The notes under the pieces: generated by a model
Told to the model about the DNA's origin: nothing
Database searches by the model: none
What the model saw: the letters and a program-made list of their open reading frames with translations, nothing else
Part shown: positions 17,883-25,256 of the stretch, piece by piece
How positions within the stretch are numbered: position 1 is the first letter of the stretch
Layout of the letters: each line of letters begins with the position of its first letter
Assembly (NCBI GenBank): GCA_019114365.1
Contig: DXFQ01000058.1
Coordinates: 1-35,173 of the forward strand
Direction: 5' to 3'
Length of the DNA stretch: 35,173 nt
Source of the DNA: Candidatus Parakkermansia intestinigallinarum
GTDB taxonomy: Bacteria; Verrucomicrobiota; Verrucomicrobiia; Verrucomicrobiales; Akkermansiaceae
Made by a program: the position numbers and the translations under genes

Positions 17883-18983
17883 TCAGCGCAGCCCCTCGTA
17901 GAGCTTGCGGTAGGCGGAGACCGTGTCGCTGAGGCGGTAGGGAGGGGGAATTTGCCCGGGCAGGCTGGGCCTGTAGGTGCGCCACTGCAAGAGAACGTCG
18001 GCCATGGCGCGCGCCTTATCGGGCTCGACGCGTCCCTCGGGCAGGAAGGCCTCGAGCAGCTCGGAGACGACGCCGTGATCGTAGGCGGCTACCGGTCGCC
18101 CCAGCGACAGAGCCTCGAGAATGGGGCGGTTGTAGCTTTCGGGGCGGCGCGAGAGGTAGAGCGTGACGTCGCAGGCGCAGATAACGTCGCGCAGGTCGGG
18201 GCGGTGCCCGAGCCAGATGATGCGCTCATCGAGGTGCGCTTCGGCGAAGTGGTTGCGCAGCGACTCAAGGTAGTTGGGGTCGGCTTTGCCGGAGTCGCCG
18301 ACGATGTAGGCGAGCGGCGAGAGCCCGTTGTTGAGCAGAACCGACATGATGGGCTCGAGATCCTCCAGCCCGTGGAGCGGCGAGATGGGGCAGGGTACGC
18401 AGAGGGTGTAGCGATGCCTGCCGTGCTGCTGGGTGAGGTGCCATTGCTCCATCCAATCGGCGGAGGGCGCGTAGCCCGGGTAACAGAGAGACTCGTCCAC
18501 GCCGCCCGGAATGACCCAGACTTCGGCCCCCTTGGGAACGAAGCCGCGCTCGGTCATCACCTTGCGCAGGTATCGGGAGGAGAACACCAGCGCATCACAG
18601 GCACCCATGGCCCAGCGCTGCCAGCGGGCCGACATGAAGCCCGTCACCACACCGACGAGAGCCGGGCGGCGTCGGCGCCTCAGGCGCATGCAGGCCAGCC
18701 TCGCCATGAGGGCGGCTTCGGGGGTGTATGTCTGCAGGATGTCGGGGGCGATGGAGATGATGGTTTTGCGCAGCTTGCGAACAGCGGCCAGCGTTTTCAG
18801 CCATCCGCCCGTGCGGCAGGTGATGTGGCGCACGCGCGCGGCGTCCAGCGCTCCGATGAGCTCGCTGGCGGGTCCCATGACGATGTTTTTGATGCCCGCG
18901 GCTTGGAGACCTCGCGCGAGATCCGCTGCTTGGCCGGTGATGCCGCCGGGGCGAAGTCCGGGGTTGAGGTGCAGAACCTTCAT
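17883..18983 (-). CDS. Glycosyltransferase family 4-like protein
   Basis: 'MKVLHLNPGLRPGGITGQAADLARGL', 'VIPGGVDESL', 'IIWLGHRPDLRDVICACDVTLYLSRRPESYNRPILEALSLGRPVAAYDHGVVSELL'. Confidence 0.88.
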   Translation of the reverse strand: MKVLHLNPGLRPGGITGQAADLARGLQAAGIKNIVMGPASELIGALDAARVRHITCRTGGWLKTLAAVRKLRKTIISIAPDILQTYTPEAALMARLACMRLRRRRRPALVGVVTGFMSARWQRWAMGACDALVFSSRYLRKVMTERGFVPKGAEVWVIPGGVDESLCYPGYAPSADWMEQWHLTQQHGRHRYTLCVPCPISPLHGLEDLEPIMSVLLNNGLSPLAYIVGDSGKADPNYLESLRNHFAEAHLDERIIWLGHRPDLRDVICACDVTLYLSRRPESYNRPILEALSLGRPVAAYDHGVVSELLEAFLPEGRVEPDKARAMADVLLQWRTYRPSLPGQIPPPYRLSDTVSAYRKLYEGLR

Positions 18984-20092
18984 CGCGCTGAGAGTAGCTG
19001 GAGGTAGAGCTCGAGGTGCGCGTCAATCATGTCGGCGCGGCGGTAGGGAGGCGGAACGGGCGAGCGGGGAACGGGCGGGCAGGAGTACCATGCTGCAAGT
19101 TTATCGGCCATGGCTGCCGTATCTCCCGTGCGAACGCGCCCTTCGGGCAGAAAGACATCGAGTTGCTCGCCGACGCCGCCGTGCTCGTACCCGGCAACGG
19201 GGCGCCCCAGCGCCAGCGCGTCGAGCGTCGTCTTGCCGAAGGATTCGGGCTGGAGCGTCAGCGAGAGCGTGACGTCGCAGACGCAGAGGACGTCGCGCAG
19301 GTCGCTGCGGTGCCCCGTCCACGTGACGGCATCGCTGAGCCCGGCTTTCGCGAACGCTTCCTGCGCTTCGCGGCGGAAGGCCTCCTTCCCCTTTTTCGTT
19401 TCACCGACGATGACGGCGTGGGCGGGGATGCCTCTCGCCCTCAGTTCGCGGAGGATGGGGACGAGGTGCAGGGCGCCCTTGATGCGCGTGACGCGCCCCG
19501 GCAGGCAGAGGGTGTATTTGCCGCTGAGCTCGGGGTACTGCGCGCGCCACTTCTCCAGCCAGGCGGCATCGGGGCGATAGTCGGGGCGGTTGAGCTGTGT
19601 GTCCACCGAGTTGGGGATGACGACGACGCGGGAGGCCTCGGTGCGCGGGTAATGCACCAGAATATGCTCCTTCATGCAGCGCGAGACGGCAATCACGCGC
19701 TGCCCTTTCGCCATGATGCCCGAGTAGGGGTTGACGCTGTGGAAGCCGTGGAAGGTCGTGACCAGGGCCGGGCGCTCGGCCGGATTCATCTTGCGCCAAG
19801 CCAGATAGCCGACCCACGCCGGAATGCGCGAGTGCAGGTGCAGAATGTCGGGCTTTTCCGCTTCCAGCAGGCGCCGAAACGGGCGGATGCGAAAGAGGGA
19901 GCGGATGCTTTTCCGGCCGATGGGGCAGGTAATGTGCCGCGCCCCGGCTGCTTCAATTTGGGCGACCATGCTGCCGCCGGCGGAGACGACGACGTTTTCT
20001 TCGCCTCGAGCGCAGAGCCCTTGGCAGAGCTCGAGCACGACTTGCTCGACTCCGCCCGAACTGAGCGACGGCAGCAGGTGCATGATTTTCAT
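18980..20092 (-). CDS. Glycosyltransferase family 4-like protein (paralogue of the next gene)
   Basis: 'MKIMHLLPSLSSGGVEQVVLELCQGL', 'VVVIPNSVDT', 'VTWTGHRSDLRDVLCVCDVTLSLTLQPESFGKTTLDALALGRPVAGYEHGGVGE'. 4-nt overlaps with neighbours. Confidence 0.9.
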   Translation of the reverse strand: MKIMHLLPSLSSGGVEQVVLELCQGLCARGEENVVVSAGGSMVAQIEAAGARHITCPIGRKSIRSLFRIRPFRRLLEAEKPDILHLHSRIPAWVGYLAWRKMNPAERPALVTTFHGFHSVNPYSGIMAKGQRVIAVSRCMKEHILVHYPRTEASRVVVIPNSVDTQLNRPDYRPDAAWLEKWRAQYPELSGKYTLCLPGRVTRIKGALHLVPILRELRARGIPAHAVIVGETKKGKEAFRREAQEAFAKAGLSDAVTWTGHRSDLRDVLCVCDVTLSLTLQPESFGKTTLDALALGRPVAGYEHGGVGEQLDVFLPEGRVRTGDTAAMADKLAAWYSCPPVPRSPVPPPYRRADMIDAHLELYLQLLSAR

Positions 20093-21033
20093 GGCAGCAG
20101 CTTCGGGAAGCGGTCGAGGATGTATTCGGCGGCGCGGTGCGCCTCATCGAGCACGGTGTCGGGCTGCGGCAGCGTGCGATCTTTGGCCCACTCGGTGAAG
20201 CTGCGCACGCATCCGTCGCTGATGATCATATCGAGCCCTCGGCTCACGCGCGACAGCTTTTTGCCCTTGCGGTACACCTTCTTGCGCGGCATCTCGATGA
20301 TGCCGACGGGCGCCCCGCTGGAGAGCGCTTCGTAGACCATCGAGACGCTGTCTTGCGTCACCCAGACCTCCTTGGCGCAGGCGAGGTGGTCGGCCACCCA
20401 AGTCGGGCCGGTTGTTTCGACGGGCTCGACGCGGATGCTCGGGCAGGTCGAGGTGACGTCCTGCACGAAGTCCTTGGGCGTGCGCCGCGAGGTGGTCAGC
20501 ACCATGGGGCAGGAGCTGTGGCGCGTGATGGTCGAGAGCTGGTTGAGCACGGTCTCGGTATCCCAGTCAAACTCCTTGCTCGGCCCGCCGATGAGGATGA
20601 GCTGCTCGCGCTTCGGCACCTCGGGGTGGGGCTTGATCATGTTGATGGAGCCGACGGTGGGAAGAATGCGCCCCCCGCTCGTCTCGCCGGGGCGCAGATC
20701 GTGCCGAGGCATGATGCAGAGATCAAAGAGACGCAGAGGCAGGCTCGGCCTCATGCACACCATGCACAGGCAGCGCAGGTGCCGCGCCAGACTCAGCGCG
20801 GCCAAGTGGGTGCCGTGCCCGGCGCAGAGGATGAGGTTGGGCCTGGGCAGGTCGAGATCTCGCCCCTTGTAGAGGAGCTTGCTCAGCCAAGTCTTGTCGA
20901 CGACGCTGACCTCATAATAGCTGTGCTCCAGATCCGGGCGCCGACGGCGGGCGCAGTCCGTCAGAGCCTGTGCCAGCCCTTCGGTTTGGGAGAGGTGGCC
21001 GCGCTTGCCATCGCTGACAATATAGATAATCAT
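20089..21033 (-). CDS. ELM1/GtrOC1-family putative nucleoside-diphosphate-sugar epimerase-like protein
   Basis: 'MIIYIVSDGKRGHLSQTEGLAQAL', 'ILIGGPSKEFDWD', 'TWVADHLACAKEVWVTQDSVSMVYEALSSGAPVGIIEMP' are typical of the mitochondrial fission ELM1-like family. Confidence 0.82.
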   Translation of the reverse strand: MIIYIVSDGKRGHLSQTEGLAQALTDCARRRRPDLEHSYYEVSVVDKTWLSKLLYKGRDLDLPRPNLILCAGHGTHLAALSLARHLRCLCMVCMRPSLPLRLFDLCIMPRHDLRPGETSGGRILPTVGSINMIKPHPEVPKREQLILIGGPSKEFDWDTETVLNQLSTITRHSSCPMVLTTSRRTPKDFVQDVTSTCPSIRVEPVETTGPTWVADHLACAKEVWVTQDSVSMVYEALSSGAPVGIIEMPRKKVYRKGKKLSRVSRGLDMIISDGCVRSFTEWAKDRTLPQPDTVLDEAHRAAEYILDRFPKLLP

Positions 21034-21039
21034 TGTGTT

Positions 21040-22293
21040 TTACTGGAGGGGCAGCGTCACGGCGCCGCACAGGGTGCTGCCGAGCAACGGCGTGTTGAGC
21101 GTGCCGCAGCTCAGCTGAGATTCGCTGACGGTAACGCGAGCCTCCGGATCAAAGAGCATGAGCGGAGGGGTGAGCTCGGTATCCATCTCCGGATCCTGCG
21201 GGTTGGCGATGCGGCAGGGGTTTTCGCTGCAGGTGCGCACGACGTCTGCCCAGCTGAGCTTGCCGGGGAGGATGAGATGCGTGTAGATGGCCGGCAGGAA
21301 GGTGTCGAGAGAAACCATGCCCTGCGGCGCCGAGATGAAGTCCTGTTTCTTGGCGAAGGGCGTGCAGGGGCTGTGGTCGGAGACGATGCAGTCAATCGTG
21401 CCGTCTTTCACGCCCGCGAGCAGGGCATCGACGTCGCCGCGCGAACGCAGCGGCGGCAGGGTCTTGAAGTTGGTATCGTAATCGCAGATGTCTTCATCGG
21501 TGTAGAGGAGGTGGTGCAGAGCTACTTCGGCCGTGACCTTCACCCCCTGAGCCTTCGCGCGGCGGATGATGGCCACGCCTTCCGCCGTGCTGACGGTCTG
21601 GATGTGCACGCGAGCCCCGGCGTCCGCCGCGAGGCGCAGCACGGTTTCAATACCGATTTCTTCGGCGCAGGGCGGGGTGCCGTGCAGGCCGAGGCGGTAG
21701 GAGGTGGCGCCGACGTTGATGCAGGTGTTCTGCGTCAGCTCGGGCACGTCACCGCGAATCGCGAAGGTCAGCCCCAGCTCTCCGGCGTATTTCATGGCGC
21801 GGTAGAGCATGAGCAGGCTGACGGGCATGCGGCCGGCATCCGTCAGGATGCTCACGCCGCGCGCCGCCATCGTGTTGTAGGGCGCTTGCTGCTGCCCCTT
21901 CATGCCCAGCGAAATGCAGCCGGCGGCGTACATCTCGGCCGCCGAGCGCTGCGAAACGGCGTCGCGGAAGCTGTCGAGCGTCGCGTAGTTGTCGAACATG
22001 AAACCCTCGGAAGGCATCACGAGCATGCCCCAGACGCCGCCGTTGAGCGCAGCCTGACCCGCCCGGCTCACGCTTTCGCGCTTGCTGCGACCGGGAATCT
22101 CGATGGTGGCGTGCAGGTCGAAGAGCGCGGGCAGCAGGATCTTGCCGTGCGCATCAATGATGCGCGTGGCTCCTTGCGGAATCGCGAGGCTGCCGGCAGG
22201 TGCCGTCGTGACCTCGCTCCCGCTGCGGCCCAGACTGCAGTCGACGGCCTTTCCGTTGATGTCCGTCGCGTTTCGGATGTAGAGCTTATTCAT
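21040..22293 (-). CDS. pyrX: Dihydroorotase-like protein, probably inactive (PyrX/PyrC'-like)
   Basis: Overall DHOase match ('ALFDLHATIEIPGRSKRES', 'ILTDAGRMPV', 'VHIQTVSTAEGVAIIRRAK', 'DGTIDCIVSDHSPCTPFAKK'), but most metal-binding His are replaced. Overlaps pyrB by 8 bp. Confidence 0.85.
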   Translation of the reverse strand: MNKLYIRNATDINGKAVDCSLGRSGSEVTTAPAGSLAIPQGATRIIDAHGKILLPALFDLHATIEIPGRSKRESVSRAGQAALNGGVWGMLVMPSEGFMFDNYATLDSFRDAVSQRSAAEMYAAGCISLGMKGQQQAPYNTMAARGVSILTDAGRMPVSLLMLYRAMKYAGELGLTFAIRGDVPELTQNTCINVGATSYRLGLHGTPPCAEEIGIETVLRLAADAGARVHIQTVSTAEGVAIIRRAKAQGVKVTAEVALHHLLYTDEDICDYDTNFKTLPPLRSRGDVDALLAGVKDGTIDCIVSDHSPCTPFAKKQDFISAPQGMVSLDTFLPAIYTHLILPGKLSWADVVRTCSENPCRIANPQDPEMDTELTPPLMLFDPEARVTVSESQLSCGTLNTPLLGSTLCGAVTLPLQ

Positions 22294-23215
22294 GGTTCTG
22301 AGTCTGCGGGGTGAGGTGGTAAAGAATGCTCATGCGCGCGGCGATGCCGTTTTCAACCTGATTGCAAATGAGCGAGTTGCGGTATTCCATAGCGGCGTCG
22401 CAGATCTCGACGCCCCGATTGACCGGGCCGGGGTGCATGATGGAAAGATCGAGGTCTTCGATGCGCCGCAGGCGCTCCTCCGTCACGCCGAAGGCCTGGT
22501 GGTAGTCCGCCGCCGGGAAGAACGGCGTGTCGATGCGCTCGTTTTGGATGCGCAGCAGGTAGATGACGTCGGGCTTCCACTCAAAGGTGTCCTCCCAATT
22601 GGTGAAGCGCGGAATGCCCGTGTACTTCTCGGCGGGAACCAGCGGGCCGGGCCCCATGTAGGCCACTTGAGCCCCGAGCCGACGCAGAATCGTGCTGGTG
22701 GAGCGAGCGACGCGGCTGTGCAGAATATCGCCGATGATCACGACGCGCTTGCCGGCCACCGTGCCGTATTTCTCGCGGATGGTGAAGGCGTCGAGGAAGG
22801 CTTGGCTGGGATGCGCGTGGGCGCCGTCGCCGGCGTTGATGACGGAGGCCTTGCAGTGGCGGGCGATGACGGCGGGAATGCCGCTGTTTTTGTGGCGCAC
22901 GATGATGTAATCCATCTTCATGCTCATGAGCGTGTCAATGGTATCGTGCACGCTCTCGCCCTTCACGACGGAGGAGGTCGAGACGGTGAAGGTGGTCACG
23001 TCGGCCGAGAGGCGGTGCGCGGCCACCTCGAAGGAGGAACGCGTGCGCGTACTCGGCTCATAGAAGAGAGTCAGAACCGATTTTCCCTTGAGTGCGGGCA
23101 CTTTCTTCACACTCTTGGTGAAGATGTCCTTCATCGCCTTGGCGCTCTCGAGGATGGTGTCGATGTCCTCGTCGCTCAGAGAATCGATGGTGAGCAGATC
23201 TTTTCTCGGGTTCAT
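22286..23215 (-). CDS. pyrB: Aspartate carbamoyltransferase catalytic subunit
   Basis: 'LFYEPSTRTRSSFEVAAHRL', 'VINAGDGAHAHPSQAFLDAFTI', 'IMHPGPVNRGVEI'. Confidence 0.95.
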   Translation of the reverse strand: MNPRKDLLTIDSLSDEDIDTILESAKAMKDIFTKSVKKVPALKGKSVLTLFYEPSTRTRSSFEVAAHRLSADVTTFTVSTSSVVKGESVHDTIDTLMSMKMDYIIVRHKNSGIPAVIARHCKASVINAGDGAHAHPSQAFLDAFTIREKYGTVAGKRVVIIGDILHSRVARSTSTILRRLGAQVAYMGPGPLVPAEKYTGIPRFTNWEDTFEWKPDVIYLLRIQNERIDTPFFPAADYHQAFGVTEERLRRIEDLDLSIMHPGPVNRGVEICDAAMEYRNSLICNQVENGIAARMSILYHLTPQTQNHE

Positions 23216-23222
23216 ACTTCGT

Positions 23223-23741
23223 TCAATAGGTTATGGATTCGCAGCCGTCCGACTCGCTGAGCTGCACCGTGACCTCGGTGTCGAACGGCAGATCCAGCTT
23301 GAAGGCGGCGTAATCGGGGTGGATGGGAACCTGCCTGCCGCTGCGGTTGACGAGGCAGTGCAGCTTCACTTCGGCGGGGCGTCCGTACTCGAAAACGGCA
23401 TTGAGTGCCGCGCGGATGCTGCGCCCCGTGTGAATGACGTCGTCCACCAGCACCAGATGCAGATCATCGGTGCTGAAGGGCAGGTAGGAGGAGTGCAGTG
23501 CCGGCTTGCGATCCAGCATGCTCAAATCGTCGCGGTAGAGCGAGATGTCCAGCGTGCCGAAGCGCGCGCGGCAGCCCGCCGCTTCGAGCTTGTCCGTCAG
23601 GCGGCGTGCCAGTACGTCACCTCGGCGTATGAGCCCGACGACGGCCAGCCTGCCGGGCGGGACCTGCTCGCCGTAGCGCAGCAGATGCTCGGCCCATGTG
23701 TCAATGGCCTTCTCCAGTTCAGGCTGTCCGATCACGGTCAT
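23223..23741 (-). CDS. pyrR: PyrR bifunctional regulator / uracil phosphoribosyltransferase
   Basis: PRPP motif 'LVLVDDVIHTGRSIRAALNAVFEYGRPAEVKLHCLVNRSGRQVPIHPDYAAF'; sits next to pyrB. Confidence 0.9.
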   Translation of the reverse strand: MTVIGQPELEKAIDTWAEHLLRYGEQVPPGRLAVVGLIRRGDVLARRLTDKLEAAGCRARFGTLDISLYRDDLSMLDRKPALHSSYLPFSTDDLHLVLVDDVIHTGRSIRAALNAVFEYGRPAEVKLHCLVNRSGRQVPIHPDYAAFKLDLPFDTEVTVQLSESDGCESITY

Positions 23742-23761
23742 GGTGCGGATGAAGCTTGCGT

Positions 23762-24169
23762 TTATTCGGCGAGGCGAATGATGCGGTGGGCGGCCATGGC
23801 GGCATTCAGCGGCGTTTTCTTGTGCAGGCCGACCGTGGTGGCGGGCACGCCGCCGGGAAGTTGAGAGATGGCCAGCAGCGCGTCGATGCCGTTGAGCGGG
23901 CCGCAGGGAACGGGCACGCCGATGACGGGCAGCTGCGTGTTCATGACCACGACGCCGGGCAGAGCGGCAGAAAGCCCGGCCACGCAGAGCAAAACGGCCT
24001 TCGTGCCGTCCTCTTCGAGCTTCCGGAGGTAGGCCAGCAGCTCGGGAAGATCGCGGTGAGCCGAGTAGACGACTTCTTCGGCCTCGACTTGGTGTTCTGC
24101 GAAGTACTGGCGAGCCGGTTCCATGAAGGGAAGGTCGCTCTTGCTGCCGTATATGGTGATGACTTTCAT
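23762..24169 (-). CDS. purE: 5-(carboxyamino)imidazole ribonucleotide mutase / AIR carboxylase (PurE family, divergent)
   Basis: 'MKVITIYGSKSDLPFM', 'YSAHRDLPELL', 'NTQLPVIGVPV...IDALLAISQLPGGVPATTV'; divergent 'AGLSAALPG' in place of AGGAAHLPG. Confidence 0.85.
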   Translation of the reverse strand: MKVITIYGSKSDLPFMEPARQYFAEHQVEAEEVVYSAHRDLPELLAYLRKLEEDGTKAVLLCVAGLSAALPGVVVMNTQLPVIGVPVPCGPLNGIDALLAISQLPGGVPATTVGLHKKTPLNAAMAAHRIIRLAE

Positions 24170-24178
24170 GCGCCGCTT

Positions 24179-24208
24179 ATCTTAGCACGCCGGGGCCGGC
24201 GGACGCAA
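24179..24208 (-). promoter_or_regulatory. Putative promoter of the purE-pyr-GT operon: TTGCGT-N18-TAAGAT (TGC-extended)
   Basis: Minus strand TTGCGTccgccggccccggcgtgcTAAGAT; -10 ends about 9 nt before the purE ATG. Confidence 0.55.
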
Positions 24209-24210
24209 GC

Positions 24211-24255
24211 AAAAAGCAGCTGCGAGACGCGTTCACTGCCCGCCGCGAGCTGCGC
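24211..24255 (-). terminator. Likely rho-independent terminator of the sigma factor gene
   Basis: Minus strand gcagctcgcgg...cgcgtctcgcagctgctttttg: GCAGCT/AGCTGC plus CGCG/CGCG stems followed by T5. Confidence 0.6.
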
Positions 24256-24257
24256 GC

Positions 24258-24863
24258 TCAGCGGTGGTCATCGCCCAGCAGACCTTGGAGGATTTTGTGG
24301 GCGTAGTGGAGGCGCGAGCGGAGAGTCCCTTCCGTGATGTTGAGCAGGGCAGATATCTCGGCAAAGCTCTTGCCTTGAATGTCGAAGAGCGTGACAACCT
24401 CGCGCTGGGCGGGCGAGAGCTGATCCATGGCGGCGCGCAGGCGCTGCTTGAGCTCGCTGACGTGCGCGTTGCGCGTCGGGTCGGCCGCGCGACTTTCGTC
24501 GGCAAGCTCGCTGCGCTTGTCTATGGGGGTGGCGTCTGCGTCGTTGTCGATGCTGAAGGAGTTTTCGCGTTTTTTGCGGCGCAGCAGGTTGCGGGCGCGG
24601 TTGGCGGCTATCGAGTAGAGCCAGGTGAAGAAGGCGCTGCGCCCGCTGAAGTAGCGCAGGGAGTGAAAGGCCTTGAGGAAGGCGTCCTGAGCGATGTCGT
24701 AGGCATCGGCTTCTGACCGCAGCATTTGCAGCAGCATGGCGTGCAGCTTGCGACTGTGCCTCTTGACCAGAACGTCGTAAGCTTTGACATTGCCCTCCAA
24801 GGTGATGCGAATCAACTCCTCATCGGTGCGATCGTTGAGGCTCTGTTGCGTTTCATCAGGCAT
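24258..24863 (-). CDS. RNA polymerase sigma-70 family (ECF-like) sigma factor
   Basis: Region 2 'LVKRHSRKLHAMLLQMLRSEADAYDIAQDAFLKAFHSLRYFSGRSAFFTWLYSIAANRARNLLRR'; region 4 'LSPAQREVVTLFDIQGKSFAEISALLNITEGTLRSRLHYAHKIL'. Confidence 0.93.
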   Translation of the reverse strand: MPDETQQSLNDRTDEELIRITLEGNVKAYDVLVKRHSRKLHAMLLQMLRSEADAYDIAQDAFLKAFHSLRYFSGRSAFFTWLYSIAANRARNLLRRKKRENSFSIDNDADATPIDKRSELADESRAADPTRNAHVSELKQRLRAAMDQLSPAQREVVTLFDIQGKSFAEISALLNITEGTLRSRLHYAHKILQGLLGDDHR

Positions 24864-24976
24864 GGCGGTGGGGTAGGGTAGGTGTGGGTGAGAAAATCAA
24901 AGCTTCGCAGCGGTGGCGCTTTGCCGAGTGCGTCTTGACCGGAGGATTCGGAGAGGAAGGGAGAGGCGCAGCAAGA

Positions 24977-25110
24977 GCGAGCGGAGGAGGGGCGAGCGGA
25001 GGAGGGAGGGGCGAGCGGAGTATGAGTCGGCGGGGCAGCTGCGAGCGAAAGGAAGGTGAAGGGGAGGGGTAGCGGTAGCGGGGAGTGGGAGAGGGAGTGG
25101 GAGAGGGAGA
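24977..25110. repeat. Purine-rich low-complexity spacer with short direct repeats
   Basis: GCGAGCGGAG at 24977, 24992 and 25011; perfect 12-bp tandem GGGAGTGGGAGA at 25081-25104. Confidence 0.75.
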
Positions 25111-25210
25111 GCGGGTGCGGGGTGAGGAGGCGGGGGCTTTCTGCTTGGGAGGTGCTGAGGTCGGGAGGTGCTGCGGGTGAAACGGAGGGGGAGAGGAGGA
25201 CTGTCGTGAT

Positions 25211-25247
25211 ATCGCGGTGCCGGGCGGAACGGCACCGGCACCGCGAT
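25211..25247. repeat. 12-bp inverted repeat downstream of purF
   Basis: atcgcggtgccg (25211-25222) / cggcaccgcgat (25236-25247), with an alternative proximal cggcac at 25230; no T-tract. Confidence 0.65.
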
Positions 25248-25256
25248 CGAAGAAGC

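Noticed and set aside
17883-21033. Mobile or phage-derived glycosylation island
   Set aside because: Genes are tightly fused into the purE-pyr operon with no integrase, flanking repeats or composition break visible.
20137-22314. 725-aa plus-strand ORF opposite pyrX/ELM1-like genes
   Set aside because: Antisense shadow of well-supported genes in high-GC DNA; Ala/Arg/His/Val-rich and lacks any recognisable domain.
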